A stretch of 64,000 nucleotides of DNA, taken from the NCBI GenBank assembly GCA_949752795.1, contig OX457059.1:174604242-174668241 (forward strand). The letters are read 5' to 3'. This document shows, in pieces, positions 22,351 through 33,413 of this stretch. Positions within the stretch are counted from its first letter, which is position 1; the number at the start of each line of letters is the position of its first letter. Both the position numbers and the translations under genes were made by a program. This stretch comes from Hyperoodon ampullatus (Eukaryota > Chordata > Mammalia > Artiodactyla > Ziphiidae). The notes beneath the pieces are model-generated. The model was not told where the DNA came from. It searched no databases and was given only the letters and a program-made list of their open reading frames with translations.

Positions 22351-22386
22351 CTTCCATGGCATCTTCCATGGTGTCTTCCATGGCAC
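22351..22386. repeat. 12-bp tandem repeat, three copies
   Basis: Units cttccatggcat, cttccatggtgt and cttccatggcac in direct succession. Because 12 is a multiple of three, the overlapping plus frame at 22265-22606 shows a periodic FHG pattern, which is a by-product of the repeat. Confidence 0.9.
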
Positions 22387-25300
22387 TCTGTTGGGTGTTC
22401 ACAGGTGCTTTGCGAAAGGTAAAAAAGATCACCTCCAATGCCACCAGCTCTGGACACACCACCACATCACAACTTGTGCTTTCACTGAATGTTTTGCAGA
22501 AGAATTTGACCATGGAAAGACCCTTCTTTTCTTTATTTCTTATATTATGTTTCTCTATTTATCATTTTTATCTAATCAATCTATCTATCTAGTCTGCCAA
22601 GCTTGAGGAACTCCAGCCTAACTTCAGAATTTCATTTTCCAGAGCAGGATCTGCAGTCCAAAGGTCCAGATTCTTAAAGCAGTATTGGCTCGCCTTGAGA
22701 CACCCCTTGAGTTTTGGCAATGCCTATTTCATTAATTGTGTTAGAAATTCCACAAGTGAGGTTGAATAGTGAATAACCATATTCTGTTGGACAGTCTTTA
22801 TTTCTACAGATAAATGCTCACCTTCTAGTTGTAATACGCTGTGTTTTTATAGGGAGCATGTACACACATTTCAGATAGAATTTTAAAATAAACAACAAGA
22901 GCATCTTGACATCTGTTAAAGCCTGTGTTGGGTGCCATTCTGCATGCATCCATGCTTCTTCTGGTTTGTCAGTAGATCTAAACACACACAAGTACCTCAG
23001 AGTGGTAGGGACAGAGATGGGGAAGGGGGTGGGGGAGAGGTGGATGGAGGACGGCAGAGCAGAGCCCCTGCCAGGACAGCACCATCCGGTGTCACAGCGT
23101 CTTCGGGGATTCATAGATGGGGGTTCCAGAGGGTGTGTGCAGCCTGGTGTCTCTGTAACTCATTCCCAGGGGGTCACGTCAGCCAGGCCTCGCTTTACAA
23201 TTTGCTTATAATCTCACTCGCCAAGTCTTCCACACAACCCTGGTCACCTGAGATGGGCATTTCATCCACAATTGTTTCTCTTTTCCCGAAAAACGGTATA
23301 AATCGGGTTATAATACAAATGCCCCCTTTCATCAGGTATTCTGAAGGGACAATTCTACGTTCCCGGCCTTTTTGGAAGATATATTGGACTTTAATAAAAT
23401 TTGATCAATGCATTTAAGTCAAATTGAATTATATGTAAGTGGATAGGGTTGACATATGTTTCAATATCTGCAAGTGATACATTATTCTCCAGTGAGCATA
23501 AAATTTAATGAAATATAAATACCCATTAATCCTCATGTTTCAACCAATCAGTCACTGTTGCTCCTGCCTGCTGTGAGCAGAAGCGGGCCCAGAAAGTCAT
23601 CTGTTTCATCTAAGCAGGAGCTCCAACCTGGAAAGACATCAGAAGGGGAGAGGAGAGGGAGCCCGGGATGGGAAGCCTGCCAGCACCTTTGCGGGGCGCA
23701 CGCCGCAAGACGGAGCAGCGGCTGGCGCTCCCTTCCAGCCCGAGTCTGCGGAAGAGTTTGCTGCCTTTGAAACCGGCAGGAGAAAGGAGAATGAGAGTAA
23801 AAGGACGACTCCTTTGTTCCTCAAACATATTCTTTCCTTCTTGTTTCATGGTGACTCTGCCGTTAGCATCGTGCACAGTGCTGGGCGAGGATGCTCCAGC
23901 TGCAGAGAGTGACACCAAGGCCTCAGGCTGCAGGACAGAGCCTAGATGGTCCCACTGTCTGGGGGGTGGGAGGGAGAGGGAGCAGTCACCAACACATTTC
24001 CCTTAAAATATACACACGGAAATATAAGAATGTGGAAATAGACGGGGTGAAACAGTCGGCTTAATTCACCATCAACCGAGCATCTGAGTACATTGATGAA
24101 TATAGCTTTTTTCCTTTGCTTCTAAGAAAGTCTCAAAATCACCTTCTATGACACTAGGGCACCAGAAGCCGGGCACTCAGCCTCTGGACCCACCTCCTGT
24201 CTGAGGAGGCTTCCTTCCCCGCTTTGGGCCTGCTGTCCGCCCACCGGCCACAGGGATTGAGGTTGTCCTGGGATGAGTTCCAACCCTTCTGGAGGACGGC
24301 TGTCCTCAGCGAGCGGGGAGAGAAACACGCATCCAGGAGCGATGCTGAGCCATCCGAGGCCCTGCCGACCTCACCTCCGTGCAGGGGGCCGGTGTCATCA
24401 CCGCAGAAACTGGGATTGGTGGGTGATGAATCATTTGTTACATGACAGACCTTGTTTCTAAAGGGTCACTGTGTCCCCAGCCAGGAGTCTCAGCCAGTCT
24501 AACAGGGTTAGACAGTTCAAGATGAGACCCACTGGCCAGTCCCCTGGTGGGTTAGATTCAGATCAAAACGTGCCGCTGCCCGATGCCCCGGGAGCACTGG
24601 GCTTGGTGCTGGGATCCCCGGGGAAGAGGAAGGCCTGCCTAGCTCTATGGACTGTGCTGCTCCCTAAGGAGACGGGTTGGACACTAGGAAAGCCCGTTAA
24701 ATTCCGAGGGTGTGAAGACAACACAGGCAAAGGATTTCGGGGGACGAGAGGGCAGGTCCTTGGGAGGGGGCTGCCCATGCTGAGGAGAGGAGGGGGTCTT
24801 GCGTCCCCAGAGAGGAACGGGAGCCCTGCTGGCAGAGGGGACGGGTGAGCCGGGCGTGGACTGGAGCCGAGCCAAGCCTGCAGACACTGCAGGGCGCAGC
24901 GGAGAGGAAGAGGGGGCAGGGAGCTCTTTGAGCCCCGTTTTCCTGAAGCCATGAGAGCCGCACTGCCCAGAGCTGAGGATGGGAACCAGCTGCAGGTGAC
25001 TCCCCCGTCCAGGCTGATGCTGTCCCAAGCTGCACGAAGGCACATAACATTTTTTCCACGAACATCTAGCGGCCACTGTTGCAGCTGAACAGGGAAAAGG
25101 GGTGGCAGCCATTTCAGGAGGAAGACCGAGGGGAGCCTGCAGAAAGTCTGTGCTTTCTGGGGGCAGAGGCTCTGCTCTGGGGGCCCGGCGGGGGCTCAGT
25201 GAGCATCGGGCCAAGACGCCTGGGGGTGGGAAACAGACCTGAGGAACAGAAATCCTGCCCTCCTTCTCTGCTTATGGCTGGTAGGTAGTTGGATTCACTA

Positions 25301-25524
25301 CAGAGTTTTCATTTTAAACCCAGGGAAAAAGCACTCACTTACCAGAAACATTCGTGAACTGGTGAGAGAAGGTAGACCCCCCAAAGTCTAACTAAGTCTC
25401 TCTGGAGATGGAGTTTTTGTTAATTGGATGGGAATTTATGATACCACTAATGTATTTATTGACATTTTTATTTTTCCCTATGCACAACTCCTAGTTAATT
25501 AATTTACATAGCAATACACTGAAG
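22387..25524. other. Unassigned sequence
   Basis: No gene or named repeat found in about 3.1 kb. It includes a G-rich run at 23019-23040 (ggggaagggggtggggg) and the longest minus frames of the region (160 and 176 codons, 24563-25214). Those occupy GC-rich DNA, overlap in three frames and have no recognisable domain. Confidence 0.35.
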
Positions 25525-25615
25525 AAGGATGCTCTTCCCATTTTTATTTCGCAGATGAGAGCCATAAAATTAGCTAAATTTAAATGGCCCACATCACAGG
25601 AGACTCACTTATCTG
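25525..25615 (-). mobile_element. MIR SINE fragment
   Basis: Reads 'cccatttttatttcgcagatgagagccataaaattagctaa' then 'ggcccacatcacagg', the antisense-type core of the ancient tRNA-derived MIR SINE ('cccattttacagatgagg...cttgcccaaggtcacac'). Strongly decayed. Confidence 0.55.
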
Positions 25616-27164
25616 CCTGCCATCCAGAGCACAAAAACTAAATGCTGTCTCCATCTACGAACGAAGAACCTTACAGCAAATTTTACTTAGTGACAAATTT
25701 CATGCACATCTTGGAATCTAAACTGTGTGTAGTCACAAATGCCAGTGTACTTTCAAAAAGCTGTTCCCCGGTCAGGAATGTGAGTGGGAAACTGATTCCA
25801 GGAACCCGGTGGGAGGTGCCTGGGGACCGTCTGCTCCTCCAGGACCCGGCAGACCCAGGATTCTCGTCGGGAGGATTTGGAGTCACAGCTGAATATGAGA
25901 CTCCCTGTTGAATGTGCATTTAAACCATAGCTGTTTTCACCTCACTCTGGATTTTAAGGCTACAACAGGGAACCTGAGTGTGACCTTATTTAGCTTGAAG
26001 CAGAATTCAAATCACTTGAGGTAAGATTTACGCCTGTCTTTTGACTTCCTGATGGAAGGCTCCCCAGTCCAGGCTGCTCAGCATCACGCCCGGCTCAGCA
26101 CGAATGTCAGGCACCCCCAAGACCTCAATCTTGATCGTCACCGTCACGCTTGGAAGGCAACCGACACCGGTTTCTGTGTGGACAGAAGTTTGTGAGAAAT
26201 TGTGTCAATTGGAGGCCATCTGTGGCCACCGTAATGGGGAGACTTTGTCAAGGAGCTTTCCCTCAGGCAACACTGCGTCCTTCGGGGTGTGACACCCTCC
26301 CATAGAGCCCCTCCTCCAACCAGAGAAAGATGCGCTGAAGCCCTCAGGCCATGGCTTTATTTCCGAGGTGCTGGCCCGAGGGGAGGGTGAGTCTGTGGGG
26401 CACCCACGGCTCAGAGGTCAGCACTTTGCCTTCCTTTCAGGGCAGGACATCAGTCCAGTGGCTCTTGCTGTCACAGTACAAAGGATGATGATCAGAAATG
26501 AGTTATAACAAATTTAGAACATAATTCATAATTTTAAAAGTTATTATTGTCACAGAAATTAAGATCTATACAGCATTAAGGAGAAACGTAAAAAGTGCCC
26601 GACATGCAACATGCGGCAGAACGTCTGAAATGAAAGCCACATCGTGAAGTTCACCTTCTAATGATATGAAACTCTGGATTCAAAACCAGGAAAATTAAGT
26701 GATTTTGCCACTTTTAAAAAAATTTTAACTTTTAAAAAGTTTTTAACTGATACTGATCTGATCAGTATTTGAATAACACATAACTACCAGTGCACTGAAA
26801 ATATAATTCAATTTACAAAAAAAAAAAAAAAAGTTATAACAGAAAGGGAAATACCAGCAGGCCCTCAATTTTCTTCAGTTATCTGCGTAACTGAGGGATG
26901 GGCAAGGAGTTCCTGTCCTTAGAAGGGGGGCTTTTTAGGAGACACACTTGGCCCCTCTCAGTCCACTTGCAGGTCAGTGACAGGTCTGCACGTGGGGTCC
27001 CTGGTGAAGGACAGCCTGGGGCAGGAGGCCCATGGGGGAGGCGGGTGGGGTCCACGTCCAGGACAGCATCATTCCTGGGCTTCTCGTCTCCTGGACAAGT
27101 GGGGAGACAAAAGGCGGGCCGTAGTTTTCTCAGTTTCCTGTCGCTTTTGTGATGATGTGTGGAT
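25616..27164. other. Unassigned sequence with an A-run
   Basis: 26490-26850 is AT-rich and ends in a 16-base A run near 26817-26833, possibly a decayed retroposon tail with an unrecognised body. No gene found. Confidence 0.35.
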
Positions 27165-27235
27165 ACGTCCATTCTCTGTCCTCCAGTTTCCTCATCTCCA
27201 AAATGAATTAACTCTTCCCTTCCTGGCTTCCCGTC
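27165..27235 (+). mobile_element. Probable MIR SINE fragment
   Basis: 'tctgtcctccagtttcctcatctccaaaatgaattaact' matches the MIR core 'cctcagtttcctcatctgtaaaatggg'. Only about 70 bp is recognisable. Confidence 0.5.
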
Positions 27236-28354
27236 CCAAGTGAGGTCGCAGAGCAGGGGAGTGGGGCGCCAGCAGGGAAAGACCAGATGAATGAAACATC
27301 ATCAGAGAGGGCATGTCCCCCTGTACACACATCCTGGGATAGAGCCCACACAGAGCCATTCCGCACAGAGGATCTGTTCTAATAGAAAGGTCACTGCTAC
27401 AAAATATATAAAATCACAAGGATCGACCTGCAGGGATGTGGCCCCCTCCTCAGCAGGACACATGGTACTCCAGACCACCGTGTGTGCTGGGGGACTTCGC
27501 TTCCCACTTTGCTGGGCCGGTGGCAGAAGGCGGGTCTCAGATAAAGACCTTGAGCTGTAGTTGGTCGTGTCTGGTGCGTTTCATAGTTACCTTTTCCAGT
27601 CAGGACATTTCAGGAAAACTCCGTGTGGCTTTAAGCTGCTTGGGACTAAAGAGGAAATAATATACTAGGAAACATCTGGACGTCGGACCACCCTGTCCTT
27701 AAATCTTCCTGAAAACTGATGGGGAAAGGGTGATATAGTCTACAGTAGCCATGGCAACCAGGGCCAGCAGCTTCCATGGCCCACCAGCACCATCACCCCC
27801 TACCCCTGAGTCACACCTGGAATCTTCCAGTAAGTTGCCCTGAGCACAGGGTTTCAGATGGTCTTGTGAGGCTTCTCAACAGGGATGGAAGAGTGAGACC
27901 AGCAGGAACATCATTAAACCAAAGTGGGCTTTGACTTTGACTTTTAAGAATCTCTATTTTCATATGATTTACTTCTCTCCATTTCCCACTGGTAGGAAAG
28001 AAAATCAGATTGCGGCGCCCATGTGCTCAGGGGCAGCCCATCTTTGGGGTCAGCATGACGTGTGTGTCAAGGAAACCCTCTCAGTCTCCAGCAAGACATG
28101 CAGAAAAACTGCAGAGGATTTATTGGCTGGAGTTTGGAGTTACATTATCCAACCAGACACCTACAGTTCAAGAATTGAATGACCCAGCATGGCCAGCGGG
28201 AATGTCATCAAGCCACCACACGATGTACTTTGGTGTTTGGATGCTACAGGTTGGGAGGCCACTTTAAGCCACCAATTCCAGCTCCCCATGCTGAAGAGAG
28301 CAGCCCAATTTGCGTGACCTCAATACCACTGCAGTCAAGCCTTCGTGTCCTTTA
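27236..28354. other. Unassigned sequence containing an X-box-like motif
   Basis: No gene or named repeat recognised apart from the motif at 27745-27758 listed separately. Short plus frames of 83-89 codons (27291, 27931, 28010) are unsupported. Confidence 0.35.
27745..27758. promoter_or_regulatory. RFX-type X-box motif
   Basis: GTAGCCATGGCAAC fits the RFX family consensus GTNRCC-N(0-3)-RGYAAC exactly, with a 2-bp spacer and near-perfect dyad symmetry. RFX factors bind such sites upstream of ciliary genes and MHC class II genes. No promoter is identified next to it, so a function as a distal element is inference. Confidence 0.5.
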
Positions 28355-28870
28355 CTAGTTAGGGTGTCTCAACTGCAAACTCGCCCTCTGGTACTGAACT
28401 CGCTGGCTGTGCGGCCCGATTCTGCAGGTGGCACCTCTCTTCTGCTAGCTGCATCCCGCCAGGCCCCTCCGGCAGGGGCACCACAGAGGCTGCAGGGCCG
28501 GGAAGGACAAAGAGGCTCAGTCCCCCCACGTTGCTGCTGCCCAACAGTGTCTTGCTTCTGAAGTCCCCGCACTCCCAGGGGCAGCCTCCCCTGAAGACAC
28601 CAGCGGGCACAGGCACCACCCTTCCTGCCAAGGGTCTGGGTTCAGCTCCGGGGGTCATGCTCCAAGCTCTCAGCCTCGACGCCCTGCCTTCTCTGTTCCT
28701 CCCCCAGCTCAAGGCTGGGAGCCACAACCGCAGTTCCAAAGGTCCTGTCACCTCAGGGATCCTCTATGTCATTTCCAGTGCTCCAGTGTCTGTTTAAGCA
28801 ATGCCCTATATTAAATTCTTTCTCTTAAAATAGTGCATGTCATCTCTGAGTTCCAGACTGGAAGTTTGAC
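28355..28870 (+). mobile_element. Ancient LTR-like remnant
   Basis: The stretch with 'gattctgcaggtggcacctctcttctgct', 'gcaccacagaggctgcagggc', 'gcactcccaggggcagcctcccctg' and 'ccaagggtctgggttcagc' precedes a closing 'tttaagcaatgccctatattaaattctttctcttaaaata' and 'gactggaa'. It recalls an old dispersed mammalian LTR family with an AATAAA-type end followed by 'tgactggaccctgac'. Class is uncertain, and so are the ends. Confidence 0.45.
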
Positions 28871-30402
28871 TAAACACTCACAAATCCAGAACAGGAAGAG
28901 AAGCTAGAATGTGAGAAAAAATAGTATTCTGAGCAAAATTGATGTCACCCAGTCTGTGTGTCCCCAGGTGTATCTGTCTGTGGGTTGTCAGTGCAAAGCA
29001 GCCTGGTGAGTGCCGTAGCACCAAAGCCAAGTGAATTCTGCCTCATAGGGAGGTCGGACCCTGAGAGCCATGCTCAGCCCCAGCCGCAGGTCAGGACCCT
29101 AGTGGGGAGAGGCAAGGCCATTCCGTGGGGATCAGTAGAGAGAGCGATTCATTGCAAGGCTGCTGGCTTCACAGGGGAGGTAAGAGCTGCCCTGGACATT
29201 GAGGAGTTTGGCTGGCCCAGTGGGGACAGGATATTCTGTAGTGAGAACACAGCACGGAGCAGAAAAATCCCACTCCTCAAGGGAGACTTCTGACCTCATC
29301 CAGAGCCTTCAAACTCACTCAGTAAAAATAAACCAAGCGTAATTGGAAGCAGAAACTTGGAAACTGTAGGGGTCCCCACCTGTCGTCCTCAAGGTATTCC
29401 TACTGAAAGGAGTAGGTAAGATAGTCTATTAACAAAGGAGACACAGACCATATAACACAGATCTAAACCTCACTGGAAAGAGGTCGGGGCCATCCTCTCT
29501 AAGTTCCTCATCGGATCTTGAGGCATCGCAGGGCAAGACTGGATGGCAAAGTGATGACTGAAGCGTCCAGAGCTAATTAAATTGCACTAAGCAGAGTCTG
29601 AGAAGGATGAGAATGTGTAACAATTTGGGGACTCTTTCACTTCTAAAATAATTTAAGCACACACAGGCACACACAGTTTTGTGTTTCAAGGGGAATTTGG
29701 CTGAGAAACAGGATTCAGCATCCCCCCAGCAACCTGGCTGGAATGGGAATTCACTGGGTCTCCTCCTGCCCTCAGCCTGCCTGGGGCTTTGTGCTTGGGG
29801 AGACTCAAACCATCTCTGTACAATCAGTGCTCACCTCTCGGTGGGGACAGCGGGGCATCGGTGGAGACTCGGCTCAGACACCACCATCAGCAGAAGGCCA
29901 GCCACACCTGACACACAGAGGTGCCAGGGGGCAGGTGCCCACTGACAGCAGTGCCTGAGTCCCATGGCAGGGATTTTCAAGCAAAGTGCCCATCTCCCCT
30001 TATTCATCTTCCTGTTCCCTCTTTTCCCACAAGGCTCCCACCTCCCTCCCTCCATCCCACGACTTGAAGACGGGCCTTTCATTCTGGGGCTGCCGTGCGT
30101 CCATCCTCCTGGCTCGGCCACTGTGCTGCACAGCCTCTGCGGTTCTGCCTGAGATCCTGGTCTTTATGTTCTGTCAAAGGCTTCTCCATTCTCCTGAATT
30201 CTCCCAGAAAGGCGCCTGCGGTGCGGCCAATGCCATGTCTTGTTGGGGACTATCTTTCACTTAACCTCTGGGAGGCACAAAAGCCACCTCCAGCCATGAG
30301 GGGAGGCCGCCGCGGAGGGGTTCCTCGAACTCATGAGCTCCTCCGTGTCCCCAGGGCTTTGGCGAGCCCACCGTCCAGCTGCTCGGGAAAAACATGGGGA
30401 GG
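28871..30402. other. Unassigned sequence
   Basis: No gene or named repeat recognised. Short CA-rich piece at 29656-29672. Frames up to 136 codons (30095-30505) extend into the adjacent SINE and are rejected. Confidence 0.35.
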
Positions 30403-30750
30403 GGGCTTCCTTGGTGGCGCAGTGGTTGAGAGTCCGCCTGCCAATGCAGGGGACATGGGTTTGAGCCCTGGTCTGGGAAGATCCCACAGGCTGCGGAGCA
30501 ACTAAGCTTGTGTGCCACAACTACTGAACCTGTGCTCCAGAGCCCGTGAGCCACAACTACTGAGCCTGCGTGTCTGGAGCCTGTGCTCTGCAACAAGAGA
30601 GGTCGCGATAGTGAGAGGCCCACGCACCGCGATGAAGAGTGACCCCCACTTGCCACAACTAGAGAAAGCCCTCGCACAGAAATGAAGACCCAACACAGCC
30701 ATAAATAAATAAATAAATAAAATTTAAACTGTCAAAAAAAAAAAAAAAAA
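30403..30750 (+). mobile_element. Long-form CHR SINE (CHR-2-like)
   Basis: Full-length tRNA-derived SINE starting gggcttccttggtggcgcag. Beyond the body shared with the other copies it carries the longer tail segment 'gcacagaaatgaagaccca', then (aaat)n at 30703-30724, a short spacer and a poly(A) run. A 12-bp imperfect target-site duplication, aacaYggggagg, is at 30391-30402 and 30749-30760, differing at one base. It contains a duplicated 'cacaactactgaRcctg' segment (30518-30564). The longer structure suggests an older CHR subfamily than its neighbours. Confidence 0.93.
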
Positions 30751-30787
30751 CACGGGGAGGCTCTGGGCAAAGAGCAAATCTGAAAGA

Positions 30788-31545
30788 CGGTGTGACACAT
30801 CTATACAATGGAATATTACTCAGCCATAAGAAGGAACGAAACTGAGTTATTTTTAGTGAGGTGGATGGACCTAGAGTCTGTCATACAGAGTGAAGTAAGT
30901 CAGAAAGAGAAAAACAAATACTGTATGCTAACACATATATATGGAATCTAAAAAAAACAAAAAAAAAGGTCATGAAGAACCTAGGGGCAAGACGGGAATA
31001 AAGACACAGACCTGGGCTTCCCTGGTGGCACAGTGGTTGAGAGTCCTCTTGCCAATGCAGGGGACATGGGTTCATGCCCCAGTCTGGGAAGATCCCACAT
31101 GCCACAGAGCGGCTGGGACCGTGAGCCATGGCCGCTGAGCCTGCGCGTCTGGAGCCCGTGCTCCGCAACGGGAGAGGCCGCAACAGTGAGAGGCCCGCGT
31201 ACTGCAAAAAAAAAAAAAAAAGAGACACAGACCTACTAGAGAATGGACTTGAGGATATGGGGAGGGGGAAGGGTAAGCTGTGACAAAGTGAGAGAGTGGC
31301 ATGGACATACATACACTACCAAATGTAAAATAGATAGCTAGTGGGAAGCAGCCGCGTAGCACAGGGAGATCAGCTCGGTGCTTTGTGACCATCTGGAGGA
31401 GTGGGTTAGGGAGGGTGGGAGGGAGATGCAAGTGGGAGGAGATATGGGGACATATGTATATGTATAACTGATTCACTTTGTTATAAAGCAGAAACTAACA
31501 CACGGTTGTAAAGCAATTATACTCTAATAAAGAGGTTAAAAAAAA
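30788..31545 (+). mobile_element. 5'-truncated LINE-1 3' end, split by a nested SINE
   Basis: The left part (30788-31013) carries the ORF2 C-terminal remnant ('acaatggaatattactcagccataag', 'gtggatggacctagagtctgtcatacagagtgaag'). The right part (31235-31545) is the 3' UTR with 'ggatatggggaggggga', 'atagctagtgggaagcagc', 'gtataactgattcactttg' and the terminal 'ctctaataaag' plus A-rich end. The two halves join cleanly once the SINE and one copy of its duplicated target are removed. Sense orientation, non-functional. This 3' UTR subtype differs from the L1 at 3210. Confidence 0.92.
31014..31222 (+). mobile_element. CHR-type SINE nested in L1
   Basis: Full-length copy (gggcttccctggtggcacagtgg ... 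tactgc) with an A tail. It has a perfect 12-bp target-site duplication, agacacagacct, at 31002-31013 and 31223-31234, both inside the L1 3' end. It therefore inserted after that L1. A-box and B-box-like segments are present near 31024 and 31068. Confidence 0.97.
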
Positions 31546-31574
31546 GAATATAGGATTTTTGAAAGCTAGATATT

Positions 31575-31720
31575 CTCAATTTCAATTCCAGCTCATTTTT
31601 ATTTAACTGTCTGGCCTCAGTTTCTCCATCTTCAATGAGGATAATGTTACAAGGATTGATATACGTAAAGGGCTAGTGAGAGTGTATGGCATTTAAATAA
31701 ATATTACTTCTATCAGTGAC
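31575..31720 (+). mobile_element. MIR SINE fragment
   Basis: Contains 'ctgtctggcctcagtttctccatcttcaatgaggataatg' followed by 'ggctagtgagagtgtatggcatttaaataaata', the MIR 3' half in sense orientation. The next about 70 bp (31728-31795, 'gttaaatggcatctccaatttcacaaaactgaggttcaaatcc') resembles a second MIR in the opposite orientation. Confidence 0.65.
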
Positions 31721-31799
31721 ACTGAGCTCCAAGGAAGTTAAATGGCATCTCCAATTTCACAAAACTGAGGTTCAAATCCAAGTTTTAGAATGGTAGTGC

Positions 31800-32346
31800 A
31801 GTATGTTTTGAACCACTTTCTCAAACAATATTTAAATAATATGCTTTCTTCCTTAGAAGTCTAATATCACTGCTGAAGGTTGTCTAATTCAGGGTCTTAA
31901 AAATCAATTTCATACAATAATTATTAACTGAAGACACATTTCTTTAGGAGATGGCTCTTCTCCTGAAAAAGAATTCCAGTTAATCTAATAAAAATATTTT
32001 ACAATACATCCTAACTTTTGACACTTTTGACACTTCAATTATAGTAGGTGTAAGTTCATTAAAAATGTTAAATGATATTATCTATCATTGAAACTCCATT
32101 CCTCTTTCATTTATATTGTAGTATACATTGTAACACCTTTGACTTTCTTTTTTCCTACTGAGGTTTTAGTTCCAGATATCTGAGAAGCCCAAGAGGGATT
32201 AGCAAGTAACATTTTTACAGTGTTACTTAGACAGTAAGCTTCTAGACTGATTATAGCTGCCTTAATTATCAGTACGTTGCCCAGCAAACTTAACAGTGCT
32301 GGCTCATTGCTGGTGTTCAAAAATAATGTGGATAAATTAATGCATT
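31800..32346. other. Unassigned AT-rich sequence
   Basis: No gene or named repeat. Several homeodomain-like TAAT cores; conservation cannot be judged. Confidence 0.35.
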
Positions 32347-32361
32347 AAAAATGACTATGTT

Positions 32362-32570
32362 GGGCTTCCCTGGTGGCGCAGTGGTTGAGAGTCCGCCTGC
32401 CGATGCAGGGGACGCGGGTTCGTGTCCCGGTCCGGGAAGATCCCACATGCCGCGGAGCGGCTGGGCCCGTGAGCCATGGCCGCTGAGCCTGCGCGTCCAG
32501 AGCCTGTGCTCCGCAATGGGAGAGGCCACAGCAGTAAGAGAGGCCCGCGTACCACAAAAAAACAAACAAA
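32362..32570 (+). mobile_element. CHR-type SINE, young-looking copy
   Basis: The copy closest to the intact form in the window: cgcggagcggctgggcccg near 32453 with CpGs retained, intact 'gggttcgtgtcc' B-box region, and a short tail (caaaaaaacaaacaaaa). It has a perfect 15-bp target-site duplication, aaaaatgactatgtt, at 32347-32361 and 32571-32585. Retained CpGs and the perfect duplication argue for a relatively recent insertion that may be lineage-restricted. Confidence 0.97.
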
Positions 32571-32832
32571 AAAAATGACTATGTTATCAAAAAAAAAGAA
32601 GAGGAAATATGGACGGAATCAGTGCTGTGATGCTTTGAAGAGGGGACTTCGTCCCAGAGGTCACGCAGTCCGGGCAGCCCGTTCCTGGGGGTGGATGAGT
32701 GACATCTGGGCAGGCGGCCTCCAGGAGCTCAAAGACCTGACGTCAGGTGCCCTGGAGGCTCCGACCTGTCCCGATGCTCGGCTTGTCTAGTTTCTAGAAA
32801 TCTTGAAAGTGGCCTGAGCCGCATGTTTTGGG

Positions 32833-33065
32833 TTTTTTTTAATTTTTATTTTATACTCGAGTGGAGTTGATTAACAATGTTGTGTTAGTTTCGGGTGTAC
32901 AGCAAAGTGATTCAGTTACACATATACATGTATATTCTTTTTCAGATTCTTTTCCCATTTAGGTCATTACAGATTATGGAGCGGAGTTCCCTGTGCTATA
33001 CAGTAGGTCCTTGCTGGTTATCCATTTTATATACAACGGTGTGTACATGTCAATCCCAAACGTGT
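32833..33065 (-). mobile_element. LINE-1 3' UTR fragment
   Basis: Plus strand begins with a T/A-rich tail ('tttttttaatttttattttatactcgagtgg'), then 'aacaatgttgtgttagtttcgggtgtacagcaaagtgattcag', 'ggtcattacagattatgga', 'tgtgctatacagtaggtcc' and 'gtcaatcccaaa'. This is the antisense of a cetartiodactyl L1 3' UTR, about 230 bp long, with no ORF2 left. Confidence 0.85.
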
Positions 33066-33357
33066 TCTAAAAACAACCAAACCGAACGTGCACTTTGAGG
33101 AGGGCAGTCACCGTCCTTTCTCTGGGGCTCAGGCCACGACCAGGGGACACCTGACGAATTGCCAGATGACTAGTCCCCTGCTGGGTGCGGATTTCCCCAC
33201 TTGGTCCCCTCAAACTCCCAAATGGGGTGCTGTATGATTCCCTTTAACCAAGAAGGAAACTAAGCTCTTTAGGGAACAGGTGAGTCAAGCAAGGTAACAA
33301 ATCAGCAAACTCTCGGCTGGGCTTCCAGCCCAGGCGGCTAACTCCAGAGGCTGCCCT
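33066..33357. other. Unassigned sequence
   Basis: Short single-copy-looking stretch with no gene or repeat recognised. Confidence 0.35.
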
Positions 33358-33413
33358 GGGACCCACTCCTGCCCCCGGGACCCACTCCCGCCCCCGGGAC
33401 CCACTTCCTCCCC
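33358..33413. repeat. 19-bp GC-rich minisatellite, three units
   Basis: Units gggacccactcctgccccc, gggacccactcccgccccc and gggacccacttcctcccc (last unit 1 bp shorter), starting at 33358, 33377 and 33396. Confidence 0.9.

Noticed and set aside
22265..22606. 113-codon frame with repeated FHG motif
   Set aside because: The periodicity comes from a three-unit 12-bp tandem repeat; no family match.
24563..25214. 160- and 176-codon minus-strand frames
   Set aside because: Overlap in different frames over GC-rich DNA and carry no recognisable motif; expected by chance at this composition.
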